DNA of 64,000 nt, from contig JADJVI010000008.1 of NCBI GenBank assembly GCA_016710645.1, positions 1 to 64,000 of the forward strand, in the 5' to 3' direction. The notes beneath the pieces are model-generated. The model made no database searches and was not told the DNA's origin. It worked only from the letters and a program-made list of their open reading frames with translations. The stretch's first letter is position 1. Each line of letters opens with the position of its first letter. Below, piece by piece: positions 50,004-58,354 of the stretch. A program made the position numbers and the translations under genes. This stretch comes from Actinomycetales bacterium. GTDB lineage: Bacteria; Actinomycetota; Actinomycetes; Actinomycetales; Dermatophilaceae.

Positions 50004-52090
50004 CTGCTGATCACAGCCCGGTCGCGGACCTCGGTGCCGCCGACCTCAGCGCCGTCGACCTAGACGCCGCCGACCTAGACGCACGCGGCGACAGCGCCCC
50101 GTCGTGGCAGGTCGCGGCTCGCGTGGTGTTCCCGACGGCCGGCGACGACGATGTCATCCCTCTCTACGTCGAGTCGGGGCGTCGTTACCCGGGCGTAGAC
50201 GATCGCTTCGACCGGCAGGCCCGCGGATGGGGCGAGGAGAAGAACGCCCAGACTCCACCCGACGTGGCGCCGCCGTCCCTGGCCGGCCTCGTGCTCGGGC
50301 GGACCTCATTGCGGGTGCCAGCCGCTGAGCGGCTCTCGTTCGGCACGTACTTCAACGCCTTCCCCGCGTCCTACTGGCGGCACTGGACTACGGCCAGCGC
50401 CGTGCGTCTCGTAGTCGAGACCACCGGGGTCCTATCCGTCGTGGTCTACAAGTCCAACGCCCGGGGAGTCCCGCAGCAGGTTTCGCGCATCGAGGTGGGC
50501 CCAGCTGCCACGAGGACGGAGGTCGACCTCGACCTCGGGTCGTTCGTTGACGGCGGGTGGTACTGGTTCGACCTCATCGGCGGCGAGGCCGGTGGCCCAG
50601 GAGATGGCCAGGTAGGCGGCCGGCCAGGTGGCGAACTGATCCGGGCCGAGTGGCAGGTGCAGGGCAACCGCCGCCGTGAGCCCCGCCTGTCCATCGGGAT
50701 CACGACGATCAACCGAGTGGCCTTCTGCCAGGCCACCGTGGAGGCGGTCGCTGCTGCCACCGAGCTGCGCGAGCACCTCGACACGCTCTACGTCGTCGAC
50801 CAGGGCACCGACCATCTTGACGAGGCGCCCGGTTTCGCCGGTCTCGCCGCCGAACTCGGGCCCCAACTTCGGGTGATCCGCCAGGCCAACCTCGGGGGGT
50901 CGGGCGGCTTCTCGCGCGGGATGTACGAATCCCTGCAGGCCGGCACCAGCACTTTCCACCTCGTTCTCGACGATGACGTCCGGATCGAGCCGGAGGCGAT
51001 TCTGCGGGCGGTGCGGTTCGCGGCATACACGCGAGTTGCCACCATCGTCGGGGCGCACATGTTCGACCTCTACAACCCGACGACCTTGCACTCCTTCGGC
51101 GAGGCCATCGAGGCATCCCGGTTCTGGTGGGGTCCGGTGCGCGGGGTCAAGGAGGAGTGGAACCTCGCCTTCGACGGCCTGCGGGAAACACCCTGGCTGC
51201 ACCGGCGTACCGACGTGCACTACAACGGCTGGTGGATGTGCCTCATCCCGCTCGAGGTCATCCGCGCCATCGGCCTGTCGCTGCCGATCTTCATCAAGTG
51301 GGACGACGCTGAATACGGCATCCGAGCCCGGGCGGCCGGATTCCCCACCGTGAGTCTGCCCGGTGCCGCGGTGTGGCATGTGTCGTGGAACGACAAGGAC
51401 GACACGATCGACTGGCAGGCCTACTACCACCAGCGCAACTGGCTGCTCGCCGCCCTACTGCACTCCCCGCTCCCGCACGGTGGCACCGCGTTGCGGGAGA
51501 GCTTCCAGTGGCTGGCTAAGAACGCCTTCTCGATGCGCTACTACGCCAATGCGGCGCGCATGTTGGGGCTGCACGACCTGCTTGCGGGACCCGACCACCT
51601 GGCTGCCACGCTGGCCGACCGGTTGCCCCGGTTGCGATCCATGCAGGGTGACTTCGTCGACACGCGGTTCTCTGCCGACCCGGACGAGTTCCCGGCGCCC
51701 ACCGGGCTCGGTCTCGCCGGCCCCGCGCCGGCCCTGCCGCCGCGCTCGCGGCTGCTGCCCTGGGCGGCCAAGACCGCGCTCACCCACATCCGTGGCGTCG
51801 CTCCGGCGGCTGTGGAGCGCCCGCAGGCGGTCATTCCCTATCGGTATGCCGTGTGGTGGTACCTCTCGCAGTTCGACTCCGCTGTCGTGTCCAAGGCCGA
51901 CGGCACGGGCGCGGCCTTCTACCAACGGGATCCGGAGCTGTTCCGGGCGCAGATGCTCGAAGGAGCGCGCCTGCACGCCCGCCTCTACCGGGAGTGGGAG
52001 AGTCTGGCCACGGCATACCGGCAGGCGCTTCCCCAGGTGACCTCACCGCAGGCGTGGGAGCGGCATTTCGGGCTGGAGGGTATGCCGTGA
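50000..52090 (+). CDS. glfT2: galactofuranosyltransferase GlfT2-like
   Basis: A 696-residue enzyme matching GlfT2, which polymerises galactofuranose. The N-terminal beta-sandwich domain includes LSFGTYFNAFPASYWRHWTTASAVRLVVET. The GT-A domain has SIGITTINRVAFCQATVEAV, QANLGGSGGFSRGM, the metal motif LVLDDDVRIEP, IKWDDAEYGIRARAAGF and VWHVSWNDKDDTIDWQAYYHQRNWLLAALL with the metal-binding His. A helical C-terminal region follows. The N-terminus carries an Asp/Ala repeat (about residues 8-30) of low complexity. It overlaps glf by ATGA and the next gene by GTGA. Polymer length control cannot be inferred. Confidence 0.95.
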   Translation: MTADHSPVADLGAADLSAVDLDAADLDARGDSAPSWQVAARVVFPTAGDDDVIPLYVESGRRYPGVDDRFDRQARGWGEEKNAQTPPDVAPPSLAGLVLGRTSLRVPAAERLSFGTYFNAFPASYWRHWTTASAVRLVVETTGVLSVVVYKSNARGVPQQVSRIEVGPAATRTEVDLDLGSFVDGGWYWFDLIGGEAGGPGDGQVGGRPGGELIRAEWQVQGNRRREPRLSIGITTINRVAFCQATVEAVAAATELREHLDTLYVVDQGTDHLDEAPGFAGLAAELGPQLRVIRQANLGGSGGFSRGMYESLQAGTSTFHLVLDDDVRIEPEAILRAVRFAAYTRVATIVGAHMFDLYNPTTLHSFGEAIEASRFWWGPVRGVKEEWNLAFDGLRETPWLHRRTDVHYNGWWMCLIPLEVIRAIGLSLPIFIKWDDAEYGIRARAAGFPTVSLPGAAVWHVSWNDKDDTIDWQAYYHQRNWLLAALLHSPLPHGGTALRESFQWLAKNAFSMRYYANAARMLGLHDLLAGPDHLAATLADRLPRLRSMQGDFVDTRFSADPDEFPAPTGLGLAGPAPALPPRSRLLPWAAKTALTHIRGVAPAAVERPQAVIPYRYAVWWYLSQFDSAVVSKADGTGAAFYQRDPELFRAQMLEGARLHARLYREWESLATAYRQALPQVTSPQAWERHFGLEGMP

Positions 52091-52974
52091 GGGCACCTGA
52101 CTCGGTCGAGCCCGGGCTGATCATCCCGGGGCGCAGCAATGGTCTGCTCGACGTGCCGCGCTGGCGCTTCCTGCTCTCCCTGCTGGTCAAGAAGGAACTG
52201 CGGGTTCGCTATCGCGGGAGCGCGCTCGGTCTGCTGTGGTCTTACGTCAAACCCGGCGTGCAACTCATCGTCTACTACATCGCGATGGGCAAGTTCCTCG
52301 GGTTGGAGCGGGGGATCCCCAACTTCGTCATCTACCTGTTCTCCGGGATGGTCATCGTCAACTTCTTCGGCGAGGTCTTCGGCAACACGACCAAGTCGAT
52401 CGTCGTCAACGCCGACCTGGTCAAGAAGATCTACCTTCCCCGTGAGCTCTTTCCGGTAGCCAGCGTGTGGGTGGCGTTCATCCACCTCGTGCCGCAACTG
52501 GTCGTCCTCATCATCGCCGCCCTCATCTCCGGCTGGCGACCAGGGCTGGTCAATATCGCGGCCATTCTTGGCGCCCTCATCCTCACGGTGCTCTTCGCGC
52601 TCGGGCTGGGGCTGATGTTCGGCGCCTTCAACGTGCTCTTCCGCGATGCCGAGAACTTCGTCGAACTCATCCTCATGATGGCGGCCTGGGTGTCGCCGGT
52701 GCTCTACACCTGGTCCCATGTCGCCTCGGTTCTGCCGGACAGCCTCGACTGGGTCTACAAGCTCTATCCGATCACCCAAGCCGTCGAGCTCAACCATGTG
52801 GGCTTCTGGATCCCGACCTCGGCCGTCCAGGAGCGCTACCCCGACAGCACCGGGCCGCTCATCGACGCGCTGCCGATGTGGGCCGGCGCGGCCTTCGTCA
52901 TCTCGGTGCTATGGCTGGTCGTCGGTCAGGCCGTCTTCCGCCGGCTCGAGTCACGGTTCGCTCAGGAGCTGTGA
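52087..52974 (+). CDS. wzm: ABC-2 type polysaccharide exporter permease (Wzm-like)
   Basis: Six-helix permease (295 residues) for lipid-linked polysaccharide export. It has an N-terminal amphipathic segment WRFLLSLLVKKELRVRYRGSALGLLWSYVKPGVQLIVYY, then VKKIYLPRELFPVASVWVAFIHLVPQLVVL, LGLGLMFGAFNVLFRDAENFVELILMMAAWVSPVLYTW and a final helix. The pattern follows Wzm of the mycobacterial galactan exporter. GTG start in the GTGA overlap with glfT2; the stop overlaps the wzt start by one base. Confidence 0.94.
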   Translation: MRAPDSVEPGLIIPGRSNGLLDVPRWRFLLSLLVKKELRVRYRGSALGLLWSYVKPGVQLIVYYIAMGKFLGLERGIPNFVIYLFSGMVIVNFFGEVFGNTTKSIVVNADLVKKIYLPRELFPVASVWVAFIHLVPQLVVLIIAALISGWRPGLVNIAAILGALILTVLFALGLGLMFGAFNVLFRDAENFVELILMMAAWVSPVLYTWSHVASVLPDSLDWVYKLYPITQAVELNHVGFWIPTSAVQERYPDSTGPLIDALPMWAGAAFVISVLWLVVGQAVFRRLESRFAQEL

Positions 52975-53708
52975 TGACACGCGCCATTGTCGTCGACCAG
53001 GTCGTCAAACAGTTCACGCTGCGGCACACCTGGTCGATCAAGGAGTACGTCGTCTGGAACCTCACCGGTCGCGGCGGCGAACTCAAGGACACCTTCCTGG
53101 CCCTGGACGACGTGAGTCTCACCGTGGAACAAGGCGAATCGGTGGGCCTGCTCGGGCGCAACGGGTCGGGCAAGTCGACGCTGCTCAAGCTCATCTCGGG
53201 CGTGCTGCGCCCAGATCGCGGCCAGGTCGGCGTGCGCGGGCGAGTGGCCGGTCTCATCGAGGTCGGCGCCGGCTTCCATCCTGACCTCACCGGCCGGGAA
53301 AACATCTACCTCAACGGCTCGATCCTCGGGATGACCGAGCGGGACATCACCGCCCGCCTGGACGAGATCATCGCCTTCAGCGAGATCGAAGGCCGCTTCA
53401 TCGACAGCGAAGTGAAGTTCTACTCCTCGGGCATGTTCCTTCGGCTGGCGTTCTCGGTGGCGGCGCACAGCCACCCCGACGTCTTCCTCATCGACGAGAT
53501 CCTCGCGGTCGGCGACGAACCGTTCCAGCACAAGTGCCTGGAGCGGATTGCCGAACTGCGCAAGGAGGGCCAGACCCTCGTCATCGTCACCCATGACCTC
53601 AACCTGGTCAGCCAGGTCGCCGAACGAGGCATCGTCCTGGCCGGCGGCAAGACAGTCTTCGACGGACCGATCGAGGGGGCGGTCGGTCGGCTGCGCGGTG
53701 AGGGGTGA
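52974..53708 (+). CDS. wzt: ABC polysaccharide exporter ATPase (Wzt-like)
   Basis: Nucleotide-binding partner of the Wzm-like permease (244 residues). Walker A is GLLGRNGSGKSTLLKLI, the signature reads KFYSSGMFLRLAFS (the SSGM variant typical of Wzt/TagH), Walker B is PDVFLIDEILAVGD, and the H-loop is VIVTHDLNL. The N-terminal LRHTWSIKEYVVWNLTGRGG insertion is typical of this class. It lacks the C-terminal carbohydrate-binding domain of some Wzt proteins, so end-cap recognition is not expected. Confidence 0.95.
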   Translation: MTRAIVVDQVVKQFTLRHTWSIKEYVVWNLTGRGGELKDTFLALDDVSLTVEQGESVGLLGRNGSGKSTLLKLISGVLRPDRGQVGVRGRVAGLIEVGAGFHPDLTGRENIYLNGSILGMTERDITARLDEIIAFSEIEGRFIDSEVKFYSSGMFLRLAFSVAAHSHPDVFLIDEILAVGDEPFQHKCLERIAELRKEGQTLVIVTHDLNLVSQVAERGIVLAGGKTVFDGPIEGAVGRLRGEG

Positions 53709-54229
53709 GCGCCCCCCCACCAGGAGTCGAGAGCGGACCGCCGGGGTGGCTCCTGCGGGTCATCCAGGACCAGCGCATTGCTTTCTTGGTGGTCGGGCTG
53801 GTCAACACGGCGATCGGTTTCGTCGCCTTCTTCGGCTTCGACGACCTCTTCACGGCATACCGGCCCGGGTTCTTGGATCGGTTCGGGGCGGTGGGATCGG
53901 ACGCCAATGCCGTCGCCCACAACACCCTGGTGCTGGCCTGCTCGCATGTGGTGACGGTCGTGTGCGCCTTCGTCCTCTATCGCACGCTGGTCTTCCGCGT
54001 GCGCGGACACCTCTGGCGCGACTTGGCCCGGTTCGAGAGCGTCTACCTCACCTCGATCGCTCTCAACTGGCTGGCGCTCAACCCCCTGGTCATCTGGCTG
54101 GGCCTCAGCCCCAAGGTCGCGCAGACGCTCATCGTCGTGTTCCAGGCGTTCTTCTCCTGGTTTGCCCACAAGCACTTTTCGTTCCGGCGCAAGCCGGTTG
54201 AGCCACCCGTCGATGGGAGCCCCTCGTGA
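53705..54229 (+). CDS. GtrA family membrane protein
   Basis: Four-helix GtrA-type protein of 174 residues: QDQRIAFLVVGLVNTAIGFVAFFGFDDLF, LACSHVVTVVCAFVLYRTLVFRVRGHLWRDLARFE, TSIALNWLALNPLVIWLGLSPKVAQTLIVVFQAFFSWFAHKHFSFRR. It lies inside the exporter operon with start and stop overlaps, which suggests it flips or positions the lipid carrier used for this polymer (inference). A second gtrA is at 39243-39740. Confidence 0.92.
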   Translation: MSAPPPGVESGPPGWLLRVIQDQRIAFLVVGLVNTAIGFVAFFGFDDLFTAYRPGFLDRFGAVGSDANAVAHNTLVLACSHVVTVVCAFVLYRTLVFRVRGHLWRDLARFESVYLTSIALNWLALNPLVIWLGLSPKVAQTLIVVFQAFFSWFAHKHFSFRRKPVEPPVDGSPS

Positions 54230-55068
54230 GTCACCCCCGGGTGTCGGTCGTCATTCCGTCCTTCCAGAACGCTGCCTTCATCGAGGCCACCGTCGAGTCG
54301 GTGCTGGCTCAGACGTTCACCGACTTCGAGCTCATCGTCGCCGACCACGGATCGACCGACGGCACCTGGGAGCGGCTGGCGCGCTTCGCCGACGAGGACC
54401 GGGTGACCCTCGTGCAGACGCCGCCGGGCGGGGGAGCCCCGGCCAACTGGCAGGCCGTCACGGCCCGGGCCCGCGGGGAGTTCGTCAAGCTGGTCTGTGG
54501 TGACGACCTCATCTATCCCACCTGCCTGCGCGAGCAGGTCGATGCCATGGACGCCCACCCCGGTGTGGTGCTCGTCGCCGGCCGGCGCGACCTCATCGAC
54601 GCCGCGGGTGCGGTCGTCGTGGGCGGACGGGGGATGTCGCGGATCTCCGGGCTCCACGAGGGGCGCGCGGCGATTCGGCGGACGGTCCGAATGGGCACCA
54701 ACATCTTCGGTGAGCCCGCGACTGTGCTCTTCCGCCGCCGCGACCTGGAGGCGGTCGGCGGGTGGTGGTCGGACTACCCCTACGTCATCGACGAAGCCAC
54801 CTACGCCCTGGTCCTGCTGCGGGGAGACCTGTATGCCGTGGACCGCAGCATCGCGGCCTTCCGCATCTCCGACGGGCAGTGGAGCGTCGACTTGGCCGCC
54901 GAGCAGGCCGCCCAGGTCATCGGGTTCCATGATGCACTGGCAGCCCGTGCCCCCGGCCTGCTCAGCCGTCGTGACCTCGCCATGGGCGCCGCCATGGCTC
55001 GCGGGCTCGGGGTGGCCCGTCGGCTCACCTACCTCGCGTTGCGCCGCCGGATGAGCGCCAGCGATTGA
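54226..55068 (+). CDS. GT2 family glycosyltransferase
   Basis: A 280-residue single-domain GT-A enzyme: VSVVIPSFQNAAFIEATVESVLAQTFTDFELIVADHGSTDGTWE, WQAVTARARGEFVKLVCGDDLIYPTCL (DD metal motif), TNIFGEPATVLFRRRDLEAVGGWWSDYPYVIDEATYALVLL. The sugar and acceptor are unknown; its place at the end of the galactan operon suggests a linker or side-chain sugar. The start GTG overlaps the GtrA stop. Confidence 0.92.
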   Translation: MSHPRVSVVIPSFQNAAFIEATVESVLAQTFTDFELIVADHGSTDGTWERLARFADEDRVTLVQTPPGGGAPANWQAVTARARGEFVKLVCGDDLIYPTCLREQVDAMDAHPGVVLVAGRRDLIDAAGAVVVGGRGMSRISGLHEGRAAIRRTVRMGTNIFGEPATVLFRRRDLEAVGGWWSDYPYVIDEATYALVLLRGDLYAVDRSIAAFRISDGQWSVDLAAEQAAQVIGFHDALAARAPGLLSRRDLAMGAAMARGLGVARRLTYLALRRRMSASD

Positions 55069-55159
55069 GCACCACCGCATAGCGCGGTCTGCGGTGAGAC
55101 TGGCCGCCACCAAGGTGAGGCGGGTCATGGGACCCGGCCGGACGGCATACCCAGGGCAC

Positions 55160-55165
55160 TAGAGT
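55160..55165 (+). promoter_or_regulatory. -10 element for scoA (leaderless)
   Basis: TAGAGT followed by seven bases and the ATG at 55173. A copy of the iterated octamer lies just upstream. Confidence 0.5.
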
Positions 55166-55172
55166 CGGAAGC

Positions 55173-55946
55173 ATGGACAAAGTCGTCTCTTCCGCTGCCG
55201 AGGCCATCGCCGGTATCTCCTCGGGCATGTCCCTCGCCGTCGGAGGCTTCGGTCTCTGCGGCATTCCCTCGGTCCTCATCCAGGCGTTGCACGACTCCGG
55301 GGTCGACCAGCTCGAAGTCATCTCCAACAACTGCGGAGTCGACGACTGGGGTCTGGGAATCCTCTTGATGGACAAGCGGATTCGCCGGATGGTCTCGTCC
55401 TACGTCGGAGAGAACAAGGAGTTCGCTCGGCAGTACCTCCACGGCGAGCTGGAGGTCGAGCTCACCCCGCAGGGCACCTTGGCCGAACGGATGCGGGCTG
55501 GCGGCGCCGGGATCCCCGCGTTCTACACGATGACCGGAGTTGGCACCCAGGTCGCCGAGGGCGGGATGCCGTGGAAGTACCACGCCGACGGCACCGTCGA
55601 TGTCTCCTCGCCCAAGAAGGAGACCCGCGAGTTCGAGTGGATGGGGCGGCCGCGGGAGTTCGTCTTGGAGAAGGCGATCGTCGCCGACTACGCCTTGGTG
55701 CGCGCCGCGATCGGTGACCGGCACGGCAACCTCGTCTTCAACGAGTCGGCCCGCAACTTCAACCCGCTGGCCGCCATGGCCGGGCGGGTCACCATCGCCG
55801 AGGTCGAGAAGCTCGTCGAACCCGGCGAGATCCCCCCCGACCAGGTGCACCTGCCCGGGATCTATGTCCAGAGGGTCGTGCCGCTGACCCCCGAGCAGGC
55901 GACCACCAAGCGCATCGAGCGCCGCACCGTGACCAAGGAGGCCTGA
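55173..55946 (+). CDS. scoA: 3-oxoacid CoA-transferase subunit A
   Basis: Alpha chain (257 residues) of succinyl-CoA:3-ketoacid CoA-transferase, which activates acetoacetate or other ketoacids with CoA. It shows SSGMSLAVGGFGLCGIPSVLIQAL, VISNNCGVDDWGLGILL, MVSSYVGENKEFARQYLHGELEVELTPQGTLAERMRAGGAGIPAFYT and VADYALVRAAIGDRHGNLVFNESARNFNP. The beta chain begins four bases after the stop. Confidence 0.95.
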   Translation: MDKVVSSAAEAIAGISSGMSLAVGGFGLCGIPSVLIQALHDSGVDQLEVISNNCGVDDWGLGILLMDKRIRRMVSSYVGENKEFARQYLHGELEVELTPQGTLAERMRAGGAGIPAFYTMTGVGTQVAEGGMPWKYHADGTVDVSSPKKETREFEWMGRPREFVLEKAIVADYALVRAAIGDRHGNLVFNESARNFNPLAAMAGRVTIAEVEKLVEPGEIPPDQVHLPGIYVQRVVPLTPEQATTKRIERRTVTKEA

Positions 55947-55949
55947 GCC

Positions 55950-56588
55950 ATGGCTCTCACCCGCGAAGAGATGGCCGCACGCGCCGCGAAGGAACTGTCC
56001 GACGGCGCCTACGTCAACCTCGGCATCGGCCTGCCGACGCTCGTGCCCAACTACGTCGACGACGACGTCGAGATCGTCCTGCAGTCCGAGAACGGCATCC
56101 TCGGTGTCGGCGCCTATCCCTCCGAGGCCGAGGTCGACCCCGACCTCATCAACGCCGGCAAGGAGACGGTCACGGTGCGCCGAGGCGCGTCGTTCTTCGA
56201 CTCGGCGACAAGCTTCGGGATGATCCGCGGCGGCAAGGTCGACGCGGCCATCCTCGGGGCCATGCAGGTGTCCGAACGCGGCGACATCGCCAACTGGATG
56301 ATCCCCGGCAAGATGGTCAAGGGGATGGGTGGCGCGATGGACCTCGTCCACGGCGCCAAACACGTCATCGTCCTCATGGAGCATGTCGCCAAAGACGGCA
56401 CCTACAAGATCGTCAAGGAGTGCTCGCTGCCCTACACCGGCAAGGGCGTCGTCCAGCGGATCATCACCGACCTCGCCGTCATGGACATCACCGACGACGG
56501 ATTGGTTCTGCGTGAGCTCGCACCCGGGGTCACGGTCGAGGACATCAAAGCCGCGACCGAGCCCGACTTCCGGGTCGAACTCGACTGA
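55950..56588 (+). CDS. scoB: 3-oxoacid CoA-transferase subunit B
   Basis: Beta chain (212 residues) carrying the catalytic Glu in the family's SENGILGVG motif (about residues 50-58). Before it is GAYVNLGIGLPTLVPNYV; after it, GGKVDAAILGAMQVSERGDIANWMIPGKMVKGMGGAMDLVHGAK. It forms a heterodimer with scoA. The ORF ends ten bases before the convergent TIGR03089 gene with no hairpin between them. Confidence 0.95.
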   Translation: MALTREEMAARAAKELSDGAYVNLGIGLPTLVPNYVDDDVEIVLQSENGILGVGAYPSEAEVDPDLINAGKETVTVRRGASFFDSATSFGMIRGGKVDAAILGAMQVSERGDIANWMIPGKMVKGMGGAMDLVHGAKHVIVLMEHVAKDGTYKIVKECSLPYTGKGVVQRIITDLAVMDITDDGLVLRELAPGVTVEDIKAATEPDFRVELD

Positions 56589-56597
56589 GCGGCAACG

Positions 56598-57326
56598 CTA
56601 TTCGGTCACGCGCTCCTCGGTGAGATCCACAGTGACCCGCTCAGCGGCCAGGCGATCGGTCTGGTCGCCGAGCGCGTTGCGCAGGAGCACGATCGACCCG
56701 CCCCCTGCCCACGTTGCGAGGGTGCCGGCCAGGAACGGCTCGAGCGCGTCGGAAACCCGCACCCGGGCGCCGGTCGGCAGCTCTTGCAGATTCACCAGCT
56801 CGACCAGATGTCGGTATGCCGTGTGCTCACCTCCGTGCGCCCAGCCCGGATCGTCGGGCTCCAGCTCATCAAGGGCGACGAAATCGTCCGGGTAGGAAGC
56901 GATCTCGGCGGCTTCGTCGACGGCACCCGCCGGAGTGTCCGGGTTGGATCGAGCCAAGGCTGCGAGGGTGACGAGCACGGCATACCGGCCGTCCTGGACA
57001 ACCGCTGCGGCGAGAACGGGATCGTCAGTGACCACCACGTCGGCCCTAGCGGCGGCCGCGCCGGTGACGAGGCAGGCACCGGTCGACCAGGTCGCCAGCG
57101 CCCAGTAGAGGGCTCGCCAGTGGGCGGGAAGGGCGAGCCCGACCGTGCTGCGCGGCGACACGTCGGCGTCCTCGACCAGCAGCGCAGCCGCCTTGGCGGT
57201 CCAGGTGGCGAGAACCCGGGCCGAGAGTTCGATGCGTTCTCCGGTGCCATCGTCGTAACAGGTGGCCCGCGGGGCCGTCGCGTCGGCACGACGCAGCGTC
57301 GCGAGCACCTGGTGGGGGAGGGTCAT
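56598..57326 (-). CDS. TIGR03089 family protein
   Basis: A 242-residue protein that looks like a truncated N-terminal part of an AMP-dependent acyl-CoA synthetase: TCYDDGTGERIELSARVLATWTAKAAALLVEDADVSPRSTVGLALPAHWRALYWALATWSTGACLV. It lacks the ATP-binding P-loop and C-terminal domain, so ligase activity is not expected. This family is conserved in actinobacteria beside LCP or rhamnose genes (Rv3268 in M. tuberculosis, as I recall). Function unknown. Leaderless ATG with TAGGCT six bases upstream. Confidence 0.88.
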   Translation of the reverse strand: MTLPHQVLATLRRADATAPRATCYDDGTGERIELSARVLATWTAKAAALLVEDADVSPRSTVGLALPAHWRALYWALATWSTGACLVTGAAAARADVVVTDDPVLAAAVVQDGRYAVLVTLAALARSNPDTPAGAVDEAAEIASYPDDFVALDELEPDDPGWAHGGEHTAYRHLVELVNLQELPTGARVRVSDALEPFLAGTLATWAGGGSIVLLRNALGDQTDRLAAERVTVDLTEERVTE

Positions 57327-57332
57327 ACCGGC

Positions 57333-57342
57333 AGCCTAAGGT
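57333..57342. promoter_or_regulatory. overlapping divergent -10 elements of the TIGR03089 and alkA-like genes
   Basis: AGCCTAAGGT holds TAGGCT on the minus strand (57338-57333), six bases before one ATG, and TAAGGT on the plus strand (57337-57342), seven bases before the GTG at 57350. The two elements share a TA step, as in the accD/birA gap. Confidence 0.6.
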
Positions 57343-57349
57343 GGGCGCC

Positions 57350-58288
57350 GTGACCGGCGTGGGCGAGGGCAGCGAGCGCACCTGGCGCACGCCGCGTCCG
57401 CTGCAGCTCGGAGCGGTGCTAGCGGTGTTCCGGCGCGGGCCCGGCGACCGCGCGTATCACTCCGGCGCGGATGGGTCGGTCATCCGGTGCGTCCGGACGC
57501 CCGCGGGACCGGCCAGCGTGCGGCTGCTGGCGACCCCACGGCATACCGAGGTGTCAGCCACGGCATGGGGGCCGGGAGCCACGTGGGCGCTTGAGTACGC
57601 GCCCGACTGGGTGGGCGACGGTGACGACCCAAGCGGTTTCGAGCCTCGGCATCCGGCCGTCGCGCAGGCACTGCGCCGCTTCCCTGGGTGGCGAGTGCCC
57701 CGCAGTCGGCTGGTGCTCGATGCGCTGGTGCCGGCGATCATCGAGCAGAAGGTGACCGGGCAGGAAGCCTTCCGCGGCTACACGGCCTTGGTGCGTCGGT
57801 TCGGTGAGGTCGCGCCCGGTCCCCCTGGGGAGGCGGGGATGCTCGTACCACCGGATGCGGACGGCTGGCGACGCATCCCGTCATGGGAGTTCCTCAGTGC
57901 CCCAGTCGATTTCGCGCGAGCAGACACCATCCAGCGAGTATGCCGGGTGGCCGAGAGCCTGGGTCGGCTGGCTGCCGTACCGGGTCCGGACGCGCGGGCC
58001 CGGCTGCAGACGGTGCCGGGGGTCGGGCGGTGGACGGCCGCCGAGGTGGCGCAACGGGCCCTCGGCGACGCCGACGCGGTGAGCTTCGGCGACTATCACG
58101 TCGCCAAGAACATCGGCTGGGCGCTCACCGGCACCGAGGTCGACGACGACGGCCTGGAAGAGTTGTTGCAGACGTATGCCGGGCACCGGTTCCGGGTGCA
58201 GCGCCTCCTGGAACTCGGGGGCTTCTCCCGGCCCCGGCGTGGCGCCCGGATGGCGCCCCGCACCCACCTTCCGACCCGTCGCGGCTGA
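57350..58288 (+). CDS. DNA-3-methyladenine glycosylase II-like (AlkA/HhH-GPD)
   Basis: Helix-hairpin-helix base-excision glycosylase of about 312 residues. An N-terminal domain (about 1-100) precedes the glycosylase core: VLDALVPAIIEQKVTGQEAFRGYTALVRRFG, then the hairpin LQTVPGVGRWTAAEVAQRALGDADAVSFGDYHVAKNIGWALTG with the catalytic Asp in the GDYH/DAVSFGDY segment, and AGHRFRVQRLLELGG. It should remove alkylated bases. GTG 57350 is chosen from the TAAGGT -10 element; the upstream GTG at 57341 overlaps that element. Confidence 0.9.
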   Translation: MTGVGEGSERTWRTPRPLQLGAVLAVFRRGPGDRAYHSGADGSVIRCVRTPAGPASVRLLATPRHTEVSATAWGPGATWALEYAPDWVGDGDDPSGFEPRHPAVAQALRRFPGWRVPRSRLVLDALVPAIIEQKVTGQEAFRGYTALVRRFGEVAPGPPGEAGMLVPPDADGWRRIPSWEFLSAPVDFARADTIQRVCRVAESLGRLAAVPGPDARARLQTVPGVGRWTAAEVAQRALGDADAVSFGDYHVAKNIGWALTGTEVDDDGLEELLQTYAGHRFRVQRLLELGGFSRPRRGARMAPRTHLPTRRG

Positions 58289-58354
58289 CCCGCCACGTCG
58301 CCGCGTCCCGGCGTCCCCGTTCGGCGAGGCCCCCGGGGACGGCCGAGAGGCTTG

